Shown here: piece after piece, positions 17,290 through 25,516 of the stretch
Numbering within the stretch: position 1 is the first letter of the stretch
Layout: each line of letters opens with the position of its first letter
From: UBA3478 sp965662045
Lineage (GTDB): Bacteria > Bacteroidota > Bacteroidia > Flavobacteriales > Flavobacteriaceae
Length of the DNA: 34,605 bases
NCBI GenBank assembly: GCA_965662045.1
Contig: CBFIGE010000019.1
Span: 1 to 34,605 of the forward strand
Reading direction: 5' to 3'
Program-made: the position numbers and the translations under genes
Notes under the pieces: model-generated
What the model was told of the DNA's origin: nothing
What the model saw: the letters and a program-made list of their open reading frames with translations, nothing else
Database searches by the model: none

Positions 17290-17984
17290 TAATGACCTAT
17301 TTGTTGATGAAATAACTTCTTTTGTTCGATATCTTTAAATTCTCCACCATAAAAGAACGTTACTGTAGAAGAACTGTCATCTTGAACACCTCTAGAGGCA
17401 ACACATAAGTGTTTGGCCTCTATAGCAACAGCCACACTTTCGGTATTTAGTATGTCTACTAATGCACTTCCAATTTGATTAGTTAAACGTTCTTGAACTT
17501 GCGGTCTCTTCGCAAAATATTGTACCAAACGATTTAGTTTAGATAATCCCACAACTTTACCAGAGGAGATGTAGGCGATGTGCGCATGACCAAAGAAAGG
17601 AACAAAATGGTGCTCACAGTTGGAAAAGAATCTGATGTCCTTTTCAATGAGCATTTCTTGGTATTTGTATTTGTTTTCGAATAAAGCCATTTTAGGCATA
17701 TTTTCTGGTTTAAGACCCGAGAAAATTTCCTCTACGTACATTTTTGCCACTCTATAAGGAGTACCTTTGAGTGAGTCGTCTGTCAAATCCAACCCAAGGG
17801 TTTGCATGATCTCTGCAAAAAGCTCGGCAATTCGATCTTTCTTTTCTTCGTCAGAAAGTGCAAAAAGTGCGCTTGTAATTGGTGTTTCAGATGAAGTTGA
17901 GATATGGTCATCACCAATGGCATCAAAATCTAAAATACTCAGTTCGGAATCTTTGGCAATTTCTTGGTAACTATTCTTTTTCAT
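17289..17984 (-). CDS. folE: GTP cyclohydrolase I FolE
   Basis: 231 aa. It makes 7,8-dihydroneopterin triphosphate for folate or tetrahydropterin. Zinc ligands Cys123, His126 and Cys194 lie in SNCEHHFVPF and KHLCVASRGV. The KGTPYRVAKMYVEE and GLSKLNRLVQYFAKRPQVQE blocks are intact. The N-terminal 45 residues are an acidic, poorly conserved extension. First gene of the run folE-gpx-DUF2452-xdhC. Its upstream gap (17985-18050) holds a TTTTTGTT-T-AACAAAAA dyad (18012-18028) but no clean promoter. Confidence 0.92.
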   Translation of the reverse strand: MKKNSYQEIAKDSELSILDFDAIGDDHISTSSETPITSALFALSDEEKKDRIAELFAEIMQTLGLDLTDDSLKGTPYRVAKMYVEEIFSGLKPENMPKMALFENKYKYQEMLIEKDIRFFSNCEHHFVPFFGHAHIAYISSGKVVGLSKLNRLVQYFAKRPQVQERLTNQIGSALVDILNTESVAVAIEAKHLCVASRGVQDDSSSTVTFFYGGEFKDIEQKKLFHQQIGH

Positions 17985-18050
17985 AATAAAACTGTCTAAC
18001 GCTAATTTACATTTTTGTTTAACAAAAAAGAAATAATATTAAACATTTAT

Positions 18051-18467
18051 TTAATAATGTGGAAGAAATTTTATCAAAAGACCATAAATAAAGGTGCCAG
18101 CTATTGCCGAGATAATGACAATGAAAATGGGTAAGAATCCCGCCCCCAAAAGAGTAAACATGGGACCCGGACAAGCTCCTGATAGGGCCCAACCTAAACC
18201 AAAAATACTTCCTCCAATCAAGTAGCGTTTATATCCTTTTTGTTTATCGTGAAACTCAATAGGTTTTCGATCTATGGTTTTTACATCAAAATATTTGATC
18301 ATTTGAATACCAAAAATTCCAACTATTAATGCGGAACCTATTAGACCATACATATGAAAGGAGTCAAATTGAAACATCTCAAAAATGCGATACCAAGAAG
18401 CCGCTCCAGACTTCAACATAATGATGCCAAAAAAGATTCCGGCAAATAAAAACTTTAATACTTTCAT
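18051..18467 (-). CDS. DUF6691/YeeE-YedE-type membrane protein (C-terminal half-transporter)
   Basis: 138 aa with four membrane segments. The motif GLGWALSGACPGP, with a single in-membrane Cys, is the signature of YeeE/YedE-type sulfur carriers (PF04143 clan). In E. coli-type YeeE a single chain carries two such halves for thiosulfate uptake; here they are two genes, this one 6 nt after the other. The pair probably imports thiosulfate or another sulfane-sulfur species across the inner membrane (inference from family and neighbours). Confidence 0.83.
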   Translation of the reverse strand: MKVLKFLFAGIFFGIIMLKSGAASWYRIFEMFQFDSFHMYGLIGSALIVGIFGIQMIKYFDVKTIDRKPIEFHDKQKGYKRYLIGGSIFGLGWALSGACPGPMFTLLGAGFLPIFIVIISAIAGTFIYGLLIKFLPHY

Positions 18468-18473
18468 GATTTA

Positions 18474-19031
18474 CTAGAATAGAAGTGGAAAAATGAAGTG
18501 AACCATAATAAGTCCGCCACTGAAAAAGCCTAAAACTGCTATCAAGGAGGGGAGTTGCAAATTACTCAGTCCAGATATAGCATGTCCTGAAGTGCATCCC
18601 CCTGCATATCTCGCTCCAAATCCAACAAAAAATCCCCCCAATACTAAATAAATAAGGTTGCCTTTTTCAACTAATTGTTCCAAAGAAAACAAGGCTTGTG
18701 GCACATAAGCCTCTCCTGCATCCGCAAAGCCATAGGCCTTTAGAATTTGCACACTATTTTCAGCTAATGGAATCGGGGCATTTCCATTTAAAAACAATGA
18801 GGCTATAAACCCTCCGATTATTGTTCCTGTAATAAATAGAATATTCCATCGTTGGGATTTGACATCTATTTTGAAAAAGTCACCAGCTTTAGAAGCACCC
18901 AATGCACTGCACATTGTTCTGAGATTTGACGATACGCCAAATTCTTTTCCTGAAAGAATCAAGAATAGCATCACTATTGCTATTAATGGACCCGAAATAT
19001 ACCAAGGCCATGGTTCCATAAAAATCTTCAT
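18474..19031 (-). CDS. YeeE/YedE family sulfur transporter (N-terminal half-transporter)
   Basis: 185 aa with about five membrane segments. The family motif GFGARYAGGCTSGHAISGL contains the in-membrane Cys thought to pass thiosulfate sulfur along in YeeE. It lies between the MBL-rhodanese gene (10-nt gap) and the DUF6691 half-transporter (6-nt gap). The gene set points to import of sulfane sulfur followed by persulfide processing. Confidence 0.85.
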   Translation of the reverse strand: MKIFMEPWPWYISGPLIAIVMLFLILSGKEFGVSSNLRTMCSALGASKAGDFFKIDVKSQRWNILFITGTIIGGFIASLFLNGNAPIPLAENSVQILKAYGFADAGEAYVPQALFSLEQLVEKGNLIYLVLGGFFVGFGARYAGGCTSGHAISGLSNLQLPSLIAVLGFFSGGLIMVHFIFPLLF

Positions 19032-19041
19032 AATGTATGTT

Positions 19042-20457
19042 CTAAGCTGTCATTGTAGTTGGACATTGATAAGCGCTTATATCAATTTCTGACTCTTGCA
19101 TGGCTTTAAATCCTCCTAAAACATCTATACTATTATGAATACCGCGACTTTTTAATATTGATGCGGCAATCACAGAACGATAACCTCCTGCGCAATGCAC
19201 ATAAAACACACCCTCTTCAGGAAATTGATTTAAGAAACTATTGATGAAGTCAAGGGGAGTATTCGAAGAATTCAAGGCATGTTGTGTAAAGTGTTCGCTC
19301 TCTTTACGAACGTCAAAAATTTCAATCTCCTCTTTTTGCATAAGTATTTCGAGCTCATCTGCAGCTATTGTACCTACGCTATCGTATTCTTTTGAATCCG
19401 ATTTCCAGGCTTCAAAAGACCCCTTTAGATATCCCAAGACATGATCGAATCCTACTCTTGCTAATCTTGTAATAGTCTCTTCTTCTCTTCCTTCAGGGGC
19501 AACGAGCAGAATGGGTTGTTTAACATCCGCAATAAGTGTACCTACCCAAGGGGCAAACCCCCCATCAAGGCCAATAAAAATTGAACGTGGAATATGACCT
19601 TTAACGAATTCGCTTTGATGTCTTACATCGAGAATTAGTGCACCACTCTTGTTGGCGAGATCTTCAAATTTTGATGGTTCTAAGGCTATTGATCCTCTTT
19701 TGATGACATCTTTTACATCATCATAACCCTCTTTGTTCAGCTTTACATTGAGCGGGAAGTATTGAGGAGGAGGCATTAAACCATCTGTTACTTCTTTGAC
19801 AAATTCTTCTTTAGTCATATCTTCTCTTAGGGCATAATTCATTTTTTTCTGATTACCTAAGGTGTCTACGGTCTCTTTCATCATGTTTTTACCACAGGCA
19901 GATCCTGCGCCATGACCAGGGTATACGATGACTTCATCAGATAAGGGCATAATCTTGTAGCGAAGACTGTCGTATAGGGTTTCGGCCAGTTGTTCTTGTG
20001 TTACATGTTCTGCCTTTTGGGCCAAATCAGGTCTGCCCACATCACCTAAGAACAGGGTATCTCCGCTAAAAATAGCGTGATCTTTTCCGTTTTCATCTCT
20101 CAATAAATAAGTAGTACTTTCCATTGTATGCCCTGGCGTGTGCAGCGCAACAATGGTGATATCCCCGAGTTTGTATTCTTGTTGGTCTTTTGCAATTTGA
20201 GCATCAAAACTAGGATTCGCATTGGGTCCAAAAATAATGGGGGCATTTGTTTCTTTAGACAGGCTGAGGTGTCCACTGACAAAATCAGCGTGAAAATGTG
20301 TTTCAAATATATATTTGATTTCAGCTTGGTTAGATTTTGCTTTTTCGACATAGGAATGAACTTCTCTTAAAGGATCAATGACGGCAACTTCTCCCTTGCT
20401 TTCAATGTAATAAGCACCCTGTGCTAAACATCCTGTATAAATTTGTTCAATGTGCAT
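19042..20457 (-). CDS. MBL-fold persulfide dioxygenase-like protein with two rhodanese domains
   Basis: 471 aa. Residues 1-250 are an ETHE1/glyoxalase II-like metallo-beta-lactamase domain: T53-H-F-H-A-D58, later HTPGHT, FSGDTLF and YPGHGAG. The usual second metal His of HxHxDH is Phe59; this HFHADF form occurs in MBL-rhodanese proteins, which bind one iron. Two rhodanese domains follow. The first (about 265-360) has APEGRE where the active-site loop should be and so lacks the catalytic Cys. The second has C422-AGGYR and looks active. Likely role: oxidation of glutathione- or protein-type persulfides to sulfite, with sulfur handed over by the second rhodanese. Its own promoter and operator lie in the 60-nt gap upstream. 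Confidence 0.86.
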   Translation of the reverse strand: MHIEQIYTGCLAQGAYYIESKGEVAVIDPLREVHSYVEKAKSNQAEIKYIFETHFHADFVSGHLSLSKETNAPIIFGPNANPSFDAQIAKDQQEYKLGDITIVALHTPGHTMESTTYLLRDENGKDHAIFSGDTLFLGDVGRPDLAQKAEHVTQEQLAETLYDSLRYKIMPLSDEVIVYPGHGAGSACGKNMMKETVDTLGNQKKMNYALREDMTKEEFVKEVTDGLMPPPQYFPLNVKLNKEGYDDVKDVIKRGSIALEPSKFEDLANKSGALILDVRHQSEFVKGHIPRSIFIGLDGGFAPWVGTLIADVKQPILLVAPEGREEETITRLARVGFDHVLGYLKGSFEAWKSDSKEYDSVGTIAADELEILMQKEEIEIFDVRKESEHFTQHALNSSNTPLDFINSFLNQFPEEGVFYVHCAGGYRSVIAASILKSRGIHNSIDVLGGFKAMQESEIDISAYQCPTTMTA

Positions 20458-20477
20458 TGATTTCTATTTTGTTATTA

Positions 20478-20485
20478 CAAAGTTA
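20478..20485 (-). promoter_or_regulatory. -7 element of the MBL-rhodanese/YeeE transcript
   Basis: Exact TAnnTTTG (TAACTTTG on the minus strand), with no TTG at 17-23 nt upstream. The missing -33 suggests an activator-dependent promoter; a palindromic operator lies upstream, centred at 20514.5. Predicted transcription starts about 15 nt before the ATG at 20457. Confidence 0.55.
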
Positions 20486-20505
20486 AGTGTGTTTATCTAA
20501 TTTAA

Positions 20506-20523
20506 TTGTAACCCAAGTTACAA
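20506..20523. promoter_or_regulatory. Crp/Fnr-type operator, site 2
   Basis: Perfect palindrome TTGTAAC-CCAA-GTTACAA. Its centre lies 36.5 nt from the 3' end of the -7 element at 20478, placing it near -42 of the predicted start, the class-II position of Crp/Fnr activators. It overlaps the sulP stop codon. Nearly the same sequence stands before the regulator gene itself (22957-22974). Confidence 0.7.
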
Positions 20524-22248
20524 TGTAAAGCTTTGATGTGATATCTTTTTGTGCAATTCGTCTGGTTCAATATTTTGTTGGATATACAGATGAGCCTCAT
20601 ACGTATTTTCAAATAAAAAATTACTACCTATTCGCTCTTCTAATCCACTGTTCTTAATAATGTCTCTTACAGGGCCTATTGCACCTGCTATATACACTCC
20701 ATATCCTTGATTCTGAAGTTTTTCTATAAATTTATCAAGCATGAATACACCGCTACTATCGATGTAATTAATGCTTTCAGCATTGATAATAATACTTTTT
20801 AAGTACTCTTTTTTAGATTCGATTTGGGTGGATAATTCGGATTTAAAAAAGTCCTTATTTCCGAAATAGAGTTGGGCATCGAATCGAAATATTAGCACCT
20901 TTAAATCTTCATTTACATCTTCTTTGAATCGATTTATATTTCTATAATATTTTGAACCTTTAATATTTCCTAAAACAGCATAGTGCGGTTGTGCTGTTCT
21001 GTAGACCATTAGCAATAAAGACAATAATATTCCAAATAAAATACCCTGCGTAATACCAACAGTTAGGGTAACAAGGAAAGTAAATGCCAAGAGTCCAAAC
21101 TCATCTTTTCTATAATTCCACAATCGCTTGGGGTATTTGAGATCAATAAGACCTACTACAGCAACCATTATAATGGCTGCCAAAACAGCATTGGGTAAAT
21201 AATAAAACAATGGAGTAAGAAAAAATAATGTAGCTCCTACAATTGCAGCGCTTATAATCAAAGACATAGGTGTGCTGGCGCCAATTTGGTTGTTCACTGC
21301 AGTTCTTGAAAACCCACCAGTAGTAGGGTATGACTGAAATAGTGAACCCACAATATTGGCAAAACCAAGAGCAATCAGTTCTTGATTAGGTCTTAAACTT
21401 AAATTGCTGTGTTCATCTTCGACGGCCTTAGCGACAGATATTGCTTCCATGAAAGCCACAAGTGAAAGTGTTAATGCAATAGGAAACAATTCATTAATAT
21501 TACTCAGTACATATTCTGAAGGAAGTTTTAATTCGGGTAGACCAGAGGGTATGTTCGACACGATTTTGACTCCTGTTTGCTCCATTCCAAAACCCCAGAC
21601 CACTAAAATCCCCAGAATTGTAATCACAAGTGCAGCCGGAATTTTGGGAGATATTTTATTCAAAAAAAGCATCCCTAAAATTCCACCTATACCGATAAAG
21701 AGTGTGCCAAAATGAATTTCATCTAAAGTCAAATAGGCATTGTAAAGAAGATGTTGCAACTGGTTGCTACGCGCTATTTCAGTTCCCAATAAGTGTTTGA
21801 GCTGACTTAATCCAATAATTATTGCTGCTGCAGAAGTAAAACCGCTTATGACAGGTTTGGATAAAAAATTAACAAGAAACCCCATTTTAAGAAGGCCCAT
21901 GAATACTTGAATTCCTCCCATAAAAAGAGCTAGAAATACAGCCATTTGAATGTATTGATCTATACCGCTAAGAGATAGAGCGCCTAATCCTGAAGCAACT
22001 AACAATGAATCCATAGCTACGGGACCAACCCCTAATTTTCCTGAAGTACCCATAAGCGCATAAACGAGTTGAGGAATAAAAGCGGCATACAGTCCAAAAA
22101 TTGGAGGAAGACCAGCAATCATTGCATATGCCATTCCTTGTGGAATTAACATTACCCCTACAGTCAATCCTGCAGAAAGATCTCCGTAAAATTTGGACTG
22201 ATTGTACTCAGGTAACCATTCGAGTATTGGAAATAGACGTTTGATCAT
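20518..22248 (-). CDS. SulP family anion permease with STAS domain
   Basis: 576 aa. The N-terminal two-thirds is the SLC26/SulP membrane core (PEYNQSKFYGDLSAGLTVGV opening, then LIPQGMAYAMIAGLPP and PTTGGFSRTAVN). Residues about 435-550 form a cytoplasmic STAS domain with the IDSSGV motif. Family members carry sulfate, bicarbonate or other anions. Its place with persulfide dioxygenase and YeeE proteins favours sulfate or sulfite exchange. The start overlaps the regulator's stop by 4 nt (ATGA), so the two are co-transcribed. Confidence 0.9.
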   Translation of the reverse strand: MIKRLFPILEWLPEYNQSKFYGDLSAGLTVGVMLIPQGMAYAMIAGLPPIFGLYAAFIPQLVYALMGTSGKLGVGPVAMDSLLVASGLGALSLSGIDQYIQMAVFLALFMGGIQVFMGLLKMGFLVNFLSKPVISGFTSAAAIIIGLSQLKHLLGTEIARSNQLQHLLYNAYLTLDEIHFGTLFIGIGGILGMLFLNKISPKIPAALVITILGILVVWGFGMEQTGVKIVSNIPSGLPELKLPSEYVLSNINELFPIALTLSLVAFMEAISVAKAVEDEHSNLSLRPNQELIALGFANIVGSLFQSYPTTGGFSRTAVNNQIGASTPMSLIISAAIVGATLFFLTPLFYYLPNAVLAAIIMVAVVGLIDLKYPKRLWNYRKDEFGLLAFTFLVTLTVGITQGILFGILLSLLLMVYRTAQPHYAVLGNIKGSKYYRNINRFKEDVNEDLKVLIFRFDAQLYFGNKDFFKSELSTQIESKKEYLKSIIINAESINYIDSSGVFMLDKFIEKLQNQGYGVYIAGAIGPVRDIIKNSGLEERIGSNFLFENTYEAHLYIQQNIEPDELHKKISHQSFTL

Positions 22249-22883
22249 TTAATTTTTGGGATTAATTCAACAATGTTACGCTGTAATTTAAGCTTACCCA
22301 TTTGTTCTAATTTTTTCAAAAGTCTTGAAATAACTACACGAGATGTTCTTAAGTCTTCAGCTATTTCTTGATGGGTCATTTGTAATGTATCACTTTTGGT
22401 AATTCTCGATTTTTGATAGAGGTATTCTGCTAAACGGTCATCTAATTTTTCGAAAGCCACCTTTTCCAGGGCGTGCACTACTTCAACCATTCGGTTGTGG
22501 TAACTCGAAAAAACAAATTGTCTCCAGCTAGGATATTTGCTAATAAGACCTTGGACTTTAGATACAGGTATCATAACGAATTGAGAATGAATTTCAGCAA
22601 CCGCTCTAATTTCACTTTTTTTTTGTTGGGTACAACAATTTAAGCTCATTGAGCAAGTATCTCCTTCTTCAATATAGTATAAAAACAACTCGTTTCCATC
22701 AGGGTAAACTCTATTGACACGAACGGCTCCAGAAATCATCAAAGGAACCCCTTTAATAAATTCTCCAAATCGGATCAATTCTTCTCCAGCTGAAACTTCT
22801 CTAAGAGTACCGATTTTATTGATTTCTTCAATAAGTGAAGATTCAAAAATAAAACCAAACGTTTTTCTTAAGAGGTTGATCAT
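22245..22883 (-). CDS. Crp/Fnr family transcriptional regulator
   Basis: 212 aa. Residues about 15-115 form a cyclic nucleotide-binding-type sensor domain; a long dimer helix follows; residues about 160-200 are the winged HTH (MTHQEIAEDLRTSRVVISRLLKKLE), whose recognition helix has the TSRVVISRLL pattern of this superfamily. The sensor domain holds an unusual cluster, C77-SMSLN-C83-C84, at the place where cAMP-binding members have their phosphate-binding segment, so thiol or persulfide sensing is more likely than cAMP (inference). There is no N-terminal Fnr iron-sulfur motif. It is first in the transcript with sulP, and palindromes at 22957 and 20506 are the natural targets. Confidence 0.88.
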   Translation of the reverse strand: MINLLRKTFGFIFESSLIEEINKIGTLREVSAGEELIRFGEFIKGVPLMISGAVRVNRVYPDGNELFLYYIEEGDTCSMSLNCCTQQKKSEIRAVAEIHSQFVMIPVSKVQGLISKYPSWRQFVFSSYHNRMVEVVHALEKVAFEKLDDRLAEYLYQKSRITKSDTLQMTHQEIAEDLRTSRVVISRLLKKLEQMGKLKLQRNIVELIPKIK

Positions 22884-22928
22884 AAGACGTCTTATTAGAC
22901 TTGAAAGTAGTAATTGTCAATCAGCTTA

Positions 22929-22936
22929 CAAAACTA
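22929..22936 (-). promoter_or_regulatory. -7 element of the crp-sulP transcript
   Basis: Exact TAnnTTTG (TAGTTTTG on the minus strand). No TTG stands at the -33 position; the operator palindrome at 22957-22974 lies there instead, centred 36.5 nt from the element's 3' end, the same distance as at the MBL promoter. Confidence 0.55.
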
Positions 22937-22956
22937 AATCAACTCGAGTGAAGGGT

Positions 22957-22974
22957 TTGTAACATTTGTTACAT
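22957..22974. promoter_or_regulatory. Crp/Fnr-type operator, site 1 (divergent promoter region)
   Basis: TTGTAAC-ATTT-GTTACAT, a palindrome with one mismatch at its outer base. It lies between the regulator gene and the divergent photolyase gene, whose ATG (22990) is only 15 nt away. A TAAATTTA (7/8 match to TAnnTTTG) at 22975-22982 abuts it on the plus strand, so bound protein would activate leftward and could block or alter rightward transcription. Confidence 0.68.
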
Positions 22975-22989
22975 TAAATTTACATTGTT

Positions 22990-24471
22990 ATGAAAAAGAA
23001 ATTTGAAATCAGTGTTTTTTGGTTTCGAAGAGATTTGAGGTTAGAAGATAATATTGCTTTATACAATGCCCTCTTATCAGGACGTAAGGTTTTGATGTGC
23101 TATTTGTTTGAGCCGATGTTACAATCAGATTTGCACTACAGTCAACGTCATTGGAATTTTGTGCTCAAATCTTTGAATTACATCAACAAACAACTTCAAG
23201 CTAAAAATACGCGCGTACTGATTGCCCAAGAAGACATTTTTTCTTTTCTCGAAAAGTTGGCACTGCAATTCGAGATTAAAACGCTTTTCACCAACAATGA
23301 GACTGGATTACAGCTCACTTATCAGAGAGATTTGCAATTAGAACGCTTTTGTAAATTGAAAGATATTTCATGGCAGACCTTTAATCATAACGGCGTGTTT
23401 CGAGCGCTTAAAAATCGTAAACAATGGTTGTCCTTATGGACGGACTATACCAAGCAAACTCCCTTAGTCTTTTCAGCTCAAATCGAAGATTTTGTTTCTT
23501 CTGAATCCCTCGATACCGTAAGATGTACCTCAGCAGATTTTGAATTTACAGACGCAGTACAACAACAAATTGGAGGTCGAGATTATGCATTGAAATATTT
23601 GAATAGTTTTATTGAAACTCGACATAAGACATATAATTATCATATTTCTAAACCTGAATTGTCTCGAAAAAGTTGCAGTCGTTTGTCGCCATATATCGCT
23701 TGGGGTGTGCTCTCAACTCGAGAAGTTTTTCACCGGTTTTCATCGCTTAAAAAAAAGAATGTGCATTTAAGAGCTTTTTTATCTCGTTTAAGATGGCAGG
23801 CACATTTTATTCAAAAGTTTGAAATGGAATGTGAGATGGAATTTCAAAGTATAAATAGAGGGTATCACGATCTTAATAAGCCTGTCAATACTGTTTATTT
23901 AATGACTTGGATGAAAGGTCAAACAGGAATTCCTATCGTTGATGCTTCAATGCGCTGCTTGAACACTACGGGATATCTTAATTTTAGAATGCGTGCCCTT
24001 GTGGTCTCTTTTGCAACGCATTTGTTGTGGTTGCCTTGGCAGAGTATTTCACATTATCTTGCTCGTCAATTTTTAGATTTTGAACCAGGTATTCACTATC
24101 CGCAAATTCAAATGCAAGCAGGTGAAACTGGAATCAATCAAATTCGAATCTACAATCCCATTAAAAATTCTATAGAGCACGATCCCGAAGGTGTATTTAT
24201 TCGAAAGTGGTGCCCTGAGTTGTCTGATGTTCCCTTGCGATATCTACACGAACCACACACTATGCCCCCACTTGAAGTCGCATTTACAGGAATAGATTTA
24301 AATCAAAATTACCCAAGGCCTATAGTCGATTTAGACAAGAGTAGAATTCGAGCGGCTGAAGAACTATATCAACGAAAAAAAAATACACTAGTTCTAAGCG
24401 AAGGAAGACGAATTATTGGCAAACACACCTTACCAAACCGTCAGATCTTGTTGGATTCATCTAGAATTTAG
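22990..24471 (+). CDS. Cryptochrome/photolyase family protein
   Basis: 493 aa. The N-terminal antenna domain begins with VFWFRRDLRLEDN. The C-terminal FAD domain holds the RLSPYIAWGVLSTREVF, LRWQAHFIQKFE, GIPIVDASMRCLNTTGY, FEPGIHYPQIQMQAG and NPIKNSIEHDPEG blocks. Enzymes of this family repair UV photoproducts with blue light; some members are light sensors. The C-terminal blocks fit the photolyase pattern, but substrate (CPD, 6-4 or other) cannot be told. It is divergent from the Crp/Fnr gene, shares its operator region, and is followed after 31 nt by a c-type cytochrome gene. The start at 22990 leaves almost no leader. Confidence 0.87.
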   Translation: MKKKFEISVFWFRRDLRLEDNIALYNALLSGRKVLMCYLFEPMLQSDLHYSQRHWNFVLKSLNYINKQLQAKNTRVLIAQEDIFSFLEKLALQFEIKTLFTNNETGLQLTYQRDLQLERFCKLKDISWQTFNHNGVFRALKNRKQWLSLWTDYTKQTPLVFSAQIEDFVSSESLDTVRCTSADFEFTDAVQQQIGGRDYALKYLNSFIETRHKTYNYHISKPELSRKSCSRLSPYIAWGVLSTREVFHRFSSLKKKNVHLRAFLSRLRWQAHFIQKFEMECEMEFQSINRGYHDLNKPVNTVYLMTWMKGQTGIPIVDASMRCLNTTGYLNFRMRALVVSFATHLLWLPWQSISHYLARQFLDFEPGIHYPQIQMQAGETGINQIRIYNPIKNSIEHDPEGVFIRKWCPELSDVPLRYLHEPHTMPPLEVAFTGIDLNQNYPRPIVDLDKSRIRAAEELYQRKKNTLVLSEGRRIIGKHTLPNRQILLDSSRI

Positions 24472-24502
24472 TATTTTTCTCTTCTGAAAACTACACAGTG
24501 TT

Positions 24503-25516
24503 ATGCACAAGCAATTAAGAAGGTTGGCGCGCTATTTTAATCGAGCAATATTTTGCTGTTTACTTATTTGTTTGGTTCTATTTCTTCTTGTAGCACAACG
24601 CACTTCGTTTAATGAGACCGTATCTGATAATAGTTTTCTGTATACTATGAATTATGATGTGTCTAGTTTATCTAACCATAGCAGTGCGGAGATTAAATAT
24701 GGGTATCGCTTGTTTACCCAAACGAATCAATTGTTAGGGGCATTTGCAGATAGCACGAATCAGATATACAACAGTGCGCTGAGCTGCGATAATTGCCACT
24801 TAAATGCAGGAACTCAAGCTTATGCCATGCCGATGATCGGAGTGAGTAAAGTTTTTCCGCAATTTCGAGGAAGAGAAAATAAAATAGGAACACTTGAAGA
24901 GCGCATAAACGGTTGTTTTGAGCGCAGTATGAATGGTGTGGTCTTAGAAGAAAACAGTACAGAGATGAAGGCGCTTATCGCTTACATTGACTGGCTTTCT
25001 CGCTTTGTTGAAAAAGACGAAAAATTAATTAGAAGAGGTCTTAAAAGCATAGAAATTCCAGCGCGTAAAGTAGATTTATCTAATGGAGAGGCTGTTTTTC
25101 AGCGAGAATGCACGCGATGTCACGGTGAGAATGGTCAAGGACAATTATTCGCTGACCAGATCGATTATGAATATCCACCTTTGTGGGGTCCAAAGTCATA
25201 TAACAATGGGGCAGGGATGACTAGAGTAATTACTGCGGCATCCTTTATCAAGTATAACATGCCTTTTGGAATAGATTACCGAGATCCTCTGTTGAGTGAT
25301 GAAGACGCCTATGATGTTGCTGGGTATATCAATCAACAAAAGCGACCCGATAAAGTAAATCGGGAAGTTGATTTTCCAGATTTGAAGAAAAAGCCGGTTT
25401 CAACTCCATATGGTCCCTATGCTGATGATTTTAGTATCAGACAACATCAATTAGGTCCATTTCAGCCCATTATGCGTTTTTATGAGGAGAAATTCGGTAT
25501 CAAAAAGACAAAGTAG
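24503..25516 (+). CDS. TsdA-like di-haem cytochrome c, candidate thiosulfate dehydrogenase
   Basis: 337 aa. A membrane anchor or signal lies at about residues 15-31. Two haem sites: C95-DN-C98-H99 and C203-TR-C206-H207. Between them the LNAGT, FPQFRGR, TLEERINGCFERSMNG and YIDWLS segments match the TsdA thiosulfate dehydrogenase family as I recall it. Cys138 (INGCFERSMNG) would be the unusual axial Cys ligand of haem 1, and Met253 in KYNMPFG the ligand of haem 2. TsdA joins two thiosulfates to tetrathionate and reduces a cytochrome. Its site beside a sulfane-sulfur cluster fits this role. The 3' end overlaps the convergent 2H gene by 17 nt. Confidence 0.78.
   Translation: MHKQLRRLARYFNRAIFCCLLICLVLFLLVAQRTSFNETVSDNSFLYTMNYDVSSLSNHSSAEIKYGYRLFTQTNQLLGAFADSTNQIYNSALSCDNCHLNAGTQAYAMPMIGVSKVFPQFRGRENKIGTLEERINGCFERSMNGVVLEENSTEMKALIAYIDWLSRFVEKDEKLIRRGLKSIEIPARKVDLSNGEAVFQRECTRCHGENGQGQLFADQIDYEYPPLWGPKSYNNGAGMTRVITAASFIKYNMPFGIDYRDPLLSDEDAYDVAGYINQQKRPDKVNREVDFPDLKKKPVSTPYGPYADDFSIRQHQLGPFQPIMRFYEEKFGIKKTK

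Noticed and set aside
18012..18028. TTTTTGTT-T-AACAAAAA dyad before folE as a third regulator site
   Set aside because: It lacks the TTGTAAC half-sites and the 4-nt spacer, and no good -7 element is set at the shared distance; it may only be an AT-rich hairpin.
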